The notes: generated by a model not told the origin, from the letters alone. A stretch of 5,820 nucleotides of DNA from Pirellulales bacterium (GCA_030605745.1 JAUWHT010000163.1:1-5820), one strand, 5' to 3'. Shown: positions 1 through 5,426, numbered from the stretch's first letter. Made by a program: numbers and translations.

Positions 1-140
1 GAGGCATTAACGCGAGTGGCTACGGCTGGTAGAGATGGTGTCATCTTGACCGTGATACCCAAGGGAGGAGCCGTATGAGGTAGTTCCTCACGTACGGATC
101 TGTGCGGGGGGCCGCCCGCAAGGGCGGTCCCTACCGCGTT
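1..140 (+). mobile_element. Group II intron, 3' end only (rest lies left of the window)
   Basis: The stretch has the order expected at the 3' end of a bacterial group II intron: a short tail of domain IV, then domain V, then domain VI. Domain V starts about 68 with the catalytic AGC triad at 69-71 and ends about 100. Domain VI spans about 104-137 and carries a bulged A at 133. No complete reading frame for the reverse transcriptase/maturase is present here; it would lie to the left. Group II introns are self-splicing ribozymes that move by retrohoming. The 3' boundary is put at 140/141 because the 3' end normally lies 7-8 nt after the branch A. The usual terminal AY dinucleotide is TT here, so the junction is uncertain by a few bases. 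The intron lies antisense to the pilin gene at 389. Confidence 0.82.
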
Positions 141-389
141 CACCTCCATATCCAAGTCAGTCAGGGCGCTCGCATACTCTCCTTGGCGGGCCTGGTAGCG
201 CTCCTGGGCCGACCGCACCGCTGACAGGTACCCGAAGGCCTCCGAGGCCTTGGACCGCTCGACACTTTTGAGCAGTCGCGGTACGCCGAATGCCGCCAAC
301 ACCCCGATGATGATGACCACGACGGCCAACTCGACGAGTGAGAACCCCTTCCGGGTCTTTGCCCCTTCACGATACTTCTCGACGTTCAT
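1..389 (-). CDS. Type IV pilin / type II secretion pseudopilin-like protein, interrupted after about codon 83 by the antisense intron; 3' end outside window
   Basis: The frame starts at ATG 389-387, 9 nt after a strong AGGAGG. Residues 1-15 are a short basic leader ending in RKG. Cleavage by prepilin peptidase is expected at G15/F16, giving a mature N-terminus FSLVE with the conserved Glu at +5. A hydrophobic helix (residues about 16-37, rich in V, I, L, A) follows, then the amphipathic stretch typical of the family (RSKASEAFGYL, QERYQARQGEYASALTDL). Such proteins are inserted in the inner membrane and assembled into pili or the type II secretion pseudopilus. Only about 83 codons are true pilin sequence (389 to 141). 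The frame stays open to position 1, but that part is antisense intron, so the C-terminal portion is artificial. The gene is probably inactive here, because the intron is in the wrong orientation to be spliced from its mRNA. Which pilin subtype it is cannot be told. Confidence 0.8.
   Translation of the reverse strand, partial: MNVEKYREGAKTRKGFSLVELAVVVIIIGVLAAFGVPRLLKSVERSKASEAFGYLSAVRSAQERYQARQGEYASALTDLDMEVNAVGTALAGGPPHRSVREELPHTAPPLGITVKMTPSLPAVATRVNA
68..138 (+). ncRNA. Group II intron domains V and VI (catalytic hairpin and branch-point hairpin)
   Basis: Domain V: 68-76 can pair with 93-100, and TGAGG (76-80) pairs with CCTCA (86-90) around a short loop. The loop is not a clear GNRA tetraloop, and the pair at G70 faces A98 rather than the more usual U. 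Domain VI: GCGG (104-107) pairs with CCGC (134-137), GGGG (108-111) with CCCT (129-132), and CCGCCC (112-117) with GGGCGG (122-127). It is closed by a GCAA tetraloop (118-121). This leaves A133 bulged exactly where the lariat branch point is expected, and U128 bulged as well. The pairing is read directly from the sequence; the functional assignment rests on the known group II fold. Confidence 0.8.
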
Positions 390-398
390 TGAGATACG

Positions 399-407
399 CC
401 TCCTTTT
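399..407 (-). promoter_or_regulatory. Ribosome binding site of the pilin-like gene
   Basis: Read on the - strand this is AAAAGGAGG, an almost ideal Shine-Dalgarno sequence, 9 nt from the ATG at 389-387. It fixes the start of the pilin-like gene and supports real translation from this strand before the intron arrived. Confidence 0.75.
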
Positions 408-512
408 AGGAAACAAGAAACCAAAACTGGTTGCTACAGTTCAATTCCCGCCCATCGCCGGTAACAGCAGTTTCTGCCGGACCCCGTGCGATTGGGGTGG
501 GAATACACTAAA

Positions 513-541
513 CTCATAGTTCACGATCCAGAGCGCGTCAA
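513..541 (-). promoter_or_regulatory. Candidate housekeeping-sigma promoter for the pilin-like gene
   Basis: On the - strand, TTGACG (541-536) and TATGAG (518-513) are separated by 17 nt. They match the -35 consensus at 5 of 6 positions and the -10 consensus at 4 of 6. Transcription would start near 506, giving a leader of about 115 nt before the ATG at 389. Sigma-factor consensus in planctomycetes is poorly defined, so this is a sequence match only. Confidence 0.4.
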
Positions 542-628
542 ATTAAATCCGGCAAGTGGCGCCCGAGGGATCTCAGTGACTCGTGCGAAAAATGGACGAA
601 GAATCCTCAGAACGGCTACCATCGGCAT

Positions 629-743
629 ATAAAGCCGCGACCGGTGGTCGCGCCTGGACATAAAGCCGCGACCGGTGGTCGCGCCTTGGCACCGCGGGCA
701 CGGTGCGCCGGCCCACCAATGCGCGACCACCGGTCGCGGCTTT
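629..743. repeat. Nested palindromic repeat element: two direct copies and one inverted copy of a self-complementary unit
   Basis: A 27-nt unit occurs identically at 629-655 and 660-686 (period 31). Its inner 23 nt recur inverted at 721-743, perfectly complementary to 662-684. Each unit also has its own short hairpin (GCGACC, loop GGT, GGTCGC). The 36-nt spacer contains a further hairpin, GCACCG (689-694) with CGGTGC (701-706). The whole can therefore fold as a cruciform or multi-arm RNA. It lies between the divergent pilin-like gene and rpsO. This is an interspersed REP/MITE-like repeat by architecture; no transposase is seen. The rest of 542-863 holds no gene I can support. Confidence 0.8.
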
Positions 744-863
744 GTGATGCGAAGCCCAGCAAAACTACCCCAAAGCTCCTGCTTGGCCCAGTTGCCCACC
801 AGTTTGGGGGGAAATCCGGGTGGAAAATCGGTTTCATTGGTCTTTGGACGAGCCGATTGGCCA

Positions 864-891
864 TTGCAAAAGGACGGCCGGGTGGTAAACT
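864..891 (+). promoter_or_regulatory. Candidate promoter upstream of rpsO
   Basis: TTGCAA (864-869) and TAAACT (886-891) are separated by 16 nt, each matching the sigma-70 consensus at 4 of 6 positions. A start near 898 would leave a leader of about 115 nt before rpsO, long enough for S15 feedback control. The match is modest and other placements are possible. Confidence 0.3.
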
Positions 892-1012
892 GACATCTTG
901 CGTTTGGTTCTGACACGTTAACGTAGGAAGGGTTCTAGTAGACACGGCGGGAGGATTGTGCTTCTCAGCAAGCATCCCGAGCCCAGCCGAGGTGGAGCAG
1001 TCGCGGTAGCAG

Positions 1013-1282
1013 ATGACCATTACCAGAGAGCGGAAAACGGAGTTGATTGGGGATTTTCGGCGGAGCGAGGATGATACCGGCTCCCCAGAGGTCCAAATCG
1101 CCATTCTGACGTCCCGGATCAGTGGGCTGACCGAGCACTTGCGGGAACACAAGAGGGACTTCGCCTGTCGGCGGGGCCTGCTGATGCTGGTAAGTCGCCG
1201 TCGGCGCTTGTTGGATTATCTCAAGAGAGTTAATCCGCAGCGTTACCTCGACATCATTCGACGACTCGACATCCGTAAGTAG
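1013..1282 (+). CDS. rpsO: 30S ribosomal protein S15
   Basis: The product has 89 residues, exactly the usual bacterial S15 length. It shows the family signatures in order: the N-terminal helix TRERKTELIGDFRR, the DTGSPEVQIA block (residues about 21-30), LTEHLREHKRDF, and RRGLLMLVSRRRRLLDYLKR (about 53-72). S15 binds the central domain of 16S rRNA early in 30S assembly and helps make an intersubunit bridge. An in-frame TAG at 1007-1009 excludes any start upstream of ATG 1013. The Shine-Dalgarno candidate is weak and distant (AGGTGGAG at 990-997, 15 nt away). In other bacteria S15 represses its own translation through leader RNA structure. A small hairpin (TGCTT at 959-963 with AAGCA at 969-973) lies in the leader, but no known S15 motif is clear. 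pnp follows 261 bp downstream on the same strand, as in many bacteria. Confidence 0.97.
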   Translation: MTITRERKTELIGDFRRSEDDTGSPEVQIAILTSRISGLTEHLREHKRDFACRRGLLMLVSRRRRLLDYLKRVNPQRYLDIIRRLDIRK

Positions 1283-1347
1283 CAAGCGGTCGATTCGTCC
1301 TCTCTCACCTTTGCGGTCGGCTCGTGAGGAATCGTGAGTTCGACCCG

Positions 1348-1362
1348 GCTAGCTCAGCTAGC
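1348..1362 (+). other. Short perfect hairpin in the rpsO-pnp spacer
   Basis: GCTAGC (1348-1353), loop TCA, GCTAGC (1357-1362): a 6-bp stem 65 nt after the rpsO stop. No T-run follows, so it is not a convincing intrinsic terminator. It could mark the 3' end of rpsO mRNA or a processing site; this is a guess. Confidence 0.3.
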
Positions 1363-1393
1363 ATTTAGGAAAACGTGATATGCTCTGGAAATC

Positions 1394-1422
1394 GGGACTC
1401 GGGGCTCGGGATTCGGGGCGGG
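1394..1422 (+). other. G-quadruplex-capable tract in the rpsO-pnp spacer (sense strand)
   Basis: Five G-tracts of three or four G lie at 1394-1396, 1401-1404, 1408-1410, 1415-1418 and 1420-1422, with loops of 4, 3, 4 and 1 nt. This fits the usual four-tract quadruplex rule. It would form in the transcript upstream of pnp and would compete with the inverted-repeat hairpin that uses the same bases. Folding in the cell is not shown by sequence. Confidence 0.4.
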
Positions 1423-1482
1423 CGGAGGTTTAGTCCAGTGCACGAGCCCCGAATCCCGAGTCCCTGGCCCTGGAGCGTTTTT
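1394..1482 (+). repeat. Long GC-rich inverted repeat with trailing T-run between rpsO and pnp; terminator-like or RNA-processing hairpin
   Basis: CTCGGGATTCGGGGC (1405-1419) is perfectly complementary to 1446-1460. The stem extends by GGGG (1401-1404) with TCCC (1461-1464, one G-U pair) to about 19 bp. The loop is 26 nt. A weaker outer match links 1382-1396 with 1462-1477. Five T residues (1478-1482) follow GGAGCG, so the structure resembles an intrinsic terminator or attenuator. In enterobacteria this spacer carries an RNase III-cut hairpin through which PNPase controls its own mRNA; a similar job here is inference from position only. The left arm itself contains repeated G-tracts. The GGGACTC/GGGATTC pattern looks like an interspersed intergenic repeat. 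Confidence 0.65.
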
Positions 1483-1532
1483 GCCTGAAATCGGAGAATC
1501 CATTTACCGTTTGAGTAACCAAGTGAAGGTTT

Positions 1533-1546
1533 AGGAGTGAAAATTG
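1533..1546 (+). promoter_or_regulatory. Shine-Dalgarno site and TTG start that define pnp
   Basis: AGGAG (1533-1537) is followed after 6 nt by TTG (1544-1546). The frame has a TGA immediately upstream (1538-1540), so TTG is the earliest possible start. The following residues, KVRVEKQIG, are what PNPase N-termini look like. A GTG at 1537 overlaps the Shine-Dalgarno sequence but is in another frame and meets TGA after seven sense codons. Confidence 0.75.
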
Positions 1547-3664
1547 AAAGTACGAGTTGAAAAACAGATTGGATTAGGAACATTTTCCATCGAAGCTGGA
1601 GAACTTGCCAAGCAGGCGGCCGGCAGTTGCCTGGTTCAGTACGGCAATACGGTCGTGTTGTGTGCGGCGGCGACCGGGCCGCCGCGGGTGGGAATTGATT
1701 TCTTTCCGCTAACCTGCGACTACCGAGAGCGGGTGGCGGCGGCCGGGAAATTCCCCGGCGGATTCATCAAGCGCGAAGGCCGGCCCACTGTTAAGGAAAC
1801 CTTGACCGCCCGGCTGATCGACCGACCCATTCGACCCTTGTTCCCCGACTGGTTCAACGACGAGGTCCAGGTATTGACCTTCGTGATGGCCAGCGACCGG
1901 CAGAACGACGGCGACGTGCTGGCGATGAACGGGGCCTCGGCCGCATTGGCGCTCTCGCCGTTGCCGTTTAGGGGCCCGATTGCCTCAGTGCGGATGGGAT
2001 ACGTCCACGGCGAGTTCGTGCCGTTCCCCACCCAGGATGCTCTGGAAGAAAGCGACCTGGACCTGATCGTCTCCGGTAATAAGGAGTCGATCCTGATGAT
2101 CGAGGGCTTCGCCCGTGAAATGCCCGAGGACCGAATGGCCGAGGCCATTACGACGGCCCACCAGGTGATCCAGCAGCTTTGCGAGTTGCAGGAAGAACTG
2201 GTGGAGAAGATGGGCGTGGAAAAGGCCCAATACGAAGTGCCCGAGCCCGACGGCCTGTTCGAAAGGCTCAAGGACAGATACTACGATGCGCTCAGCGAGG
2301 CCGAGCGGACCGACGGCAAATTGGCCCGAGCGGAAGCCTGTGCAGCGCTCAGGGAACGGGTTACCACCGAGATGATTCCCGACCCGCAGGCCGAAGGCGC
2401 CATTGATCCGGCGGCACTAAGTTCCGCATGGCACGAACTGGAGCGCCGGGTCGTCCGCGACCAGATTCTCTCGGGAACCCGGCCCGGTGGCCGCGATGCC
2501 AAGTCGCTGCGCCCGATCGAGTGCAAAATCGACTTGTTGCCACGCGTCCACGGCTCGGCACTGTTCCAACGCGGCGAGACCCAGTCGCTGATCACTGTGA
2601 CCTTAGGGACCGGTCGCGACGAGCAACGGGTGGACGGGCTGATCGAGGAGTATTCCAAGAAGTTCATGCTGCACTACTACTTCCCATCGTTCTCGGTGGG
2701 CGAGTGCCGGCCGATCCGCGGGCCGGGCCGGCGTGAGATCGGGCACGGAGCGCTGGCTGAACGCAGCATCAAGCCGGTCCTGCCGGACCCTGAGACCTTC
2801 CCCTACACCATCCGCATCATCTCCGACATCCTGGAATCGAACGGTTCCAGCTCGATGGCCAGTGTGTGCGGGGCCACGTTGGGGCTAATGGCTGCCGGCG
2901 TGCCGATAAGCAACCCCGTGGCCGGAATCTCCGTCGGACTGGTCAAGGAAGACGAGCGCTGGGTACTGCTGACCGACATCATCGGCGACGAGGACCATTT
3001 CGGCGACATGGACTTCAAGATCGCCGGGACCCAGAACGGGATCACCGGCATCCAGTTGGACCTGAAAATCGACGGCATCAGTGAGGAGGTCGTGCGTGCC
3101 ACGCTGGTCCAATCTAGGGAAGCGCGGATCGAGATACTCCGCAATATGCTCACCACCATTGCTCGACCCAGGAAGGAAATCTCAAACTGGGCGCCGCGCC
3201 TGTTGCGCACCCACATCGACCCGGAGAAGATCGGACTGCTGATCGGGCCGGGCGGGAAAACCATCCGCGCCATCCAGGAAGCCACCGGCGCGTCGATCGA
3301 TGTCGACGACGACGGCACGGTCACTGTCGCAAGCCATCTGGCCGAAGGGGCACAAGAGGCGCTCAGTCGAATCGAGGCGATGACCGCGTCGGTCGAAATC
3401 GGCAGAATCTACGACGGCCGGGTGACCAGCGTGAAGGATTTCGGCGCCTTTATCGAGATCCTGCCCGGCAAAGACGGGCTGTGCCATATCAGCGAGCTGT
3501 CCGACGGGTACGTCTCCAGCGTGGCCGACGTCTGCAAGGTGGGCGATGAAATGCAGGTCAAGGTGATCGCCATCGACGACCAGGATCGCGTTAAGCTCAG
3601 CCGGCGGGTCGCAATAAAGGAGCTGACCGAAAAGAGTCCCGCCGGCGGAGGCGATGGCAGGTGA
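1544..3664 (+). CDS. pnp: Polyribonucleotide nucleotidyltransferase (PNPase)
   Basis: The product has 706 residues, the normal family length. It is a phosphorolytic 3'-5' exoribonuclease that acts as a trimeric ring in the cytoplasm and releases nucleoside diphosphates; it can also add tails. Order of domains: RNase PH-like core 1 (about 1-145, with FFPLTCDYRER and IDRPIRPLFP), helical linker (about 150-300), and RNase PH-like core 2 (about 315-540). A KH domain (about 552-615, with the GPGGKTIR loop at 568-575) and an S1 domain (about 618-688) follow. Active-site elements are intact: RREIGHG (396-402), the phosphate-binding SNGSSSMAS (433-441), and GDEDHFGDMD (481-490), whose D484 and D490 correspond to the metal-binding aspartates of E. 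coli PNPase. It starts with TTG 6 nt after AGGAG. It lies downstream of rpsO, from which it may be cotranscribed. A 30-bp inverted repeat begins 15 nt after its stop and may end or protect the transcript. Confidence 0.97.
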   Translation: MKVRVEKQIGLGTFSIEAGELAKQAAGSCLVQYGNTVVLCAAATGPPRVGIDFFPLTCDYRERVAAAGKFPGGFIKREGRPTVKETLTARLIDRPIRPLFPDWFNDEVQVLTFVMASDRQNDGDVLAMNGASAALALSPLPFRGPIASVRMGYVHGEFVPFPTQDALEESDLDLIVSGNKESILMIEGFAREMPEDRMAEAITTAHQVIQQLCELQEELVEKMGVEKAQYEVPEPDGLFERLKDRYYDALSEAERTDGKLARAEACAALRERVTTEMIPDPQAEGAIDPAALSSAWHELERRVVRDQILSGTRPGGRDAKSLRPIECKIDLLPRVHGSALFQRGETQSLITVTLGTGRDEQRVDGLIEEYSKKFMLHYYFPSFSVGECRPIRGPGRREIGHGALAERSIKPVLPDPETFPYTIRIISDILESNGSSSMASVCGATLGLMAAGVPISNPVAGISVGLVKEDERWVLLTDIIGDEDHFGDMDFKIAGTQNGITGIQLDLKIDGISEEVVRATLVQSREARIEILRNMLTTIARPRKEISNWAPRLLRTHIDPEKIGLLIGPGGKTIRAIQEATGASIDVDDDGTVTVASHLAEGAQEALSRIEAMTASVEIGRIYDGRVTSVKDFGAFIEILPGKDGLCHISELSDGYVSSVADVCKVGDEMQVKVIAIDDQDRVKLSRRVAIKELTEKSPAGGGDGR

Positions 3665-3679
3665 GCGACAGGGATCTAC

Positions 3680-3772
3680 CGTTTAGCCGCCGGGCTTGCC
3701 CGGCGCGTTGGCTGGTCTGGTATCAATACACGCCCGACCGCAAACGCGCCGGGCAAGCCCGGCGGCTAAACG
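3680..3772. repeat. Perfect 30-bp inverted repeat (REP/MITE-like) between pnp and the kinase gene
   Basis: Positions 3680-3709 are the exact reverse complement of 3743-3772; the spacer is 33 nt. Each arm contains its own hairpin, GCCGGGC-TT-GCCCGGC. The element fills almost the whole gap between the pnp stop (3664) and the kinase start. Perfect arm identity suggests recent arrival or continual conversion. By architecture it is a mobile palindromic repeat; it could also end or stabilise the pnp mRNA. No target-site duplication is obvious. Confidence 0.85.
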
Positions 3773-3788
3773 ACTATTGGGAATGCCT

Positions 3789-4541
3789 ATGTCTTCACCA
3801 CCCACGGCCACTGCTAATGAAGTCAACCAGAAACTGGTCGAAGGGTACACGGAGATCGCCCGGCTGGCCGGTGCGCTGGCTCACGAGATTAAGAACCCGC
3901 TGTCGACCATCCGGTTGAACATGGAGTTGCTGGCCGAGGACTTCGACCAGGCCGATTCGCTGCGCGAGCGTCGGGCACTGAAGAAGGTAGACCTGGTCCA
4001 GCGGGAGTGCCAGCGATTGCAGGACCTGTTGGACGACTTCCTGAACTTCGCCAAGGTCCGTCGCTTGAAGCTGCAACCGAGCGAACTGAACGGGCAGGTC
4101 AAACAGGTGCTCGACTTCTTTCGCCCCAAGGCTGCCAAGACCCGCATCGAAGTCGTCGACTACCTGGCCAGCAGCCTGCCCACCGTGCTGCTGGACCGCG
4201 AGGCCTTCCACGCGGCCCTGCTAAACCTGGTGCTCAACGCCGAGCAAGCGATGCCCGATGGCGGTCAGTTAGTCGTCCGCACCTACGGCACCGCCGATGG
4301 CGTAGCACTGGACCTGATCGACACCGGCTGCGGGATGGACGAGAAGACACGCCGTCAGATATTCAACGCCTTCTTCTCCACCAAGCGAGGCGGCTCAGGC
4401 CTGGGCCTGCCCACCGCACGGAAGATCATCGAGGCTCACGGCGGCCAGATCACCCTGCAAAGCGAGCCCGGCCGCGGCTCCCAGTTCACCGTCAAGCTGC
4501 CCGTCCCAGCACGACTGCCCGCCAGTCTGACCGACCGCTGA
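3789..4541 (+). CDS. Soluble sensor histidine kinase, NtrB/HydH-like, without a sensor domain
   Basis: From ATG 3789 the protein has 250 residues. The dimerisation/phosphoacceptor domain (about 20-92) carries the H-box ALAHEIKNPLSTI, with His32 as the predicted phosphorylation site. The ATP-binding HATPase domain (about 134-238) has the N-box NLVLNAEQAM (146-155), G1 DTGCGMD (178-184), F-box IFNAFFSTK (191-199) and G2 GGSGLGL (201-207). No membrane segment, PAS, GAF or HAMP domain precedes the H-box, so the protein is cytoplasmic and must receive its signal from a partner. The frame can be extended to ATG 3696, but those codons are encoded by the inverted repeat. ATG 3789 has GGGA 6 nt upstream; ATG 3783 is the alternative. 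It lies in line with pnp. No response regulator is in the window. The kinase assignment is firm; its target and signal are unknown. Confidence 0.92.
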   Translation: MSSPPTATANEVNQKLVEGYTEIARLAGALAHEIKNPLSTIRLNMELLAEDFDQADSLRERRALKKVDLVQRECQRLQDLLDDFLNFAKVRRLKLQPSELNGQVKQVLDFFRPKAAKTRIEVVDYLASSLPTVLLDREAFHAALLNLVLNAEQAMPDGGQLVVRTYGTADGVALDLIDTGCGMDEKTRRQIFNAFFSTKRGGSGLGLPTARKIIEAHGGQITLQSEPGRGSQFTVKLPVPARLPASLTDR

Positions 4542-4903
4542 ATTGAAGTGTGTTAACCGTGCCGATTTTTCGCCACCTTTAGGCCCCCAATTAACCGCAC
4601 CAAGCCGCAAGTGGGTTTTCTTAACTGGTTGCCTTAAAAGCACTTAGCTCGCTTCACACCTCGACTTTGCGGCTCGACGTACATCAGAACGGAACCCAAG
4701 AATTTCGCCGTAAGTCGAAGTACCACAAAGGGTTACATTGTTGGACAGGTTTTGGGGATTCGGGGACATGCTGGCGACCGGTGTCGTTAAACTGGGGGAA
4801 CGAAGAAGATTGGGATCTGGATTGTAGTCCGCAAGTGGTGCCACCAACGGGTGGAAGGCTTGGCAAGTTACAAACCCCGACGCTGGCGGGACCCGAGCGT
4901 TTC
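4542..4903. other. Intergenic stretch with no supported gene
   Basis: Short open frames exist on both strands, but none has a good ribosome site or a recognisable protein. A 90-codon + frame (4667-4939) runs into the poly-A and hairpin region and reads as low-quality sequence. A weak hairpin, CGCT (4881-4884) with AGCG (4896-4899), lies near the right edge. I see no response-regulator remnant, tRNA or transposase here. Confidence 0.5.
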
Positions 4904-4937
4904 AAAAAAAAACGCCAACAGTGGGCTGCCATGGCGT
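4904..4937 (-). terminator. Candidate intrinsic terminator on the - strand
   Basis: Read on the - strand, ACGCCA (4937-4932) can pair with TGGCGT (4917-4912) around a 14-nt loop, and the stem runs straight into a tract of nine T (4912-4904). This is the form of a Rho-independent terminator for transcription coming from the right. The nearest --strand gene ends at 5586, about 650 nt away. It may therefore serve a lost or unrecognised unit, or a long 3' UTR. Confidence 0.45.
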
Positions 4938-4939
4938 AA

Positions 4940-5426
4940 AGGATTACTTTATTAGCGGGTGGGCGGGTTGACGTAGCCGCCAGGTGGTATTTTCGTCGCC
5001 CTCTGTGGCGCCTGAAGACTCCGCCGCCGGTCTACCGGGCTCGGGCTTACGCTGCCGGTGTACGGCCCAACGCGGCGCGTTTCGACGGTCTTACCACGAC
5101 CGACCCGAAGTTTTTCGGGCCGGCCCTGCCGGTATACGCACCGGGGACTTACGTTTCATCAGTCGATACAGCCGAATCCCAAAGATAGCCGACACCTGGC
5201 CCCGGGCCTTACAGTTGCCGTGCGGAAAGCCAGTGGTTTTTCTTACGTCTTGGCAGGACTTACAGCGGCCGGTCCAAGATGAGCTGACCAGCCCTGCCTA
5301 GCCTACCGCCACCAGTGTTACTCCACGTCGGTCTTACACCAGCCGGTCTATGTGGCCCGAGCCAACGCCCAGGCCCGCCAGGATACGGCTCAACATACCA
5401 GACCAGTGTACAGATGTCAAGTACAC
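4940..5426 (+). pseudogene. Probable remnant of a Pro/Val/Tyr-repeat protein gene, frame broken
   Basis: The tripeptide Pro-Val-Tyr can be read five times on the + strand (5027, 5055, 5129, 5343, 5403). It uses CCG/CCA, GTC/GTG/GTA and TAC/TAT, so all differences among the copies are synonymous, a mark of past coding. Two copies share a longer pattern in one frame, PVYRARAYA and PVYAPGTYV, with Tyr at the same spacing. Further small-residue-plus-Tyr pairs follow the NCTTAC motif, for example at 5089, 5207, 5241 and 5258. The copies fall in different frames. The best frame is open from 4940 to 5185, ends with TAG (5186-5188) and has no usual start codon. I know of Tyr/Pro-rich secreted or surface proteins in planctomycetes with a similar look, but cannot name a family. 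It could instead be a nucleotide-level repeat field. Confidence 0.35.

Noticed and set aside
629..686. CRISPR-like direct repeats
   Set aside because: There are only two direct copies with a 4-nt gap, plus an inverted copy. This is a palindromic repeat element, not a repeat-spacer array.
958..1012. GTG-started leader frame overlapping the rpsO start
   Set aside because: GGAGG lies only 3 nt before the GTG, the peptide has no recognisable attenuation pattern, and its frame runs out of phase into rpsO.
616..1152. 178-codon open frame on the - strand
   Set aside because: It runs antisense through the start of rpsO and through the palindromic repeat, and its product has no recognisable features. 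It is a by-product of the repeat and GC content.
1347..1362. tRNA D-arm-like sequence (TAGCTCAGCTAG)
   Set aside because: No acceptor stem, anticodon arm or T-arm can be built around it; it is better seen as a short hairpin.
1720..2271. 183-codon open frame on the - strand inside pnp, and similar antisense frames at 2281-2667 and 2803-3324
   Set aside because: They are fully covered by pnp, whose protein is intact and unmistakable. Their products are Ser/Arg/Pro-rich, as expected for shadows of GC-rich genes.
3696..3788. Upstream ATG start for the kinase
   Set aside because: The extra 31 residues are encoded by the inverted repeat and spacer, there is no good ribosome site, and the homologous kinase region begins after 3789.
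4667..4939. 90-codon + frame after the kinase
   Set aside because: It has no ribosome site, an unusual Trp/Gly/Lys composition, and an end encoded by the poly-A tract and hairpin.
4952..5155. --strand frame with VSP-like triplets ending in TAA-TAA before the 4904-4937 terminator
   Set aside because: It has no start codon with a ribosome site, and the PVY copies vary synonymously only on the + strand, which favours + coding. It is kept only as a caveat.
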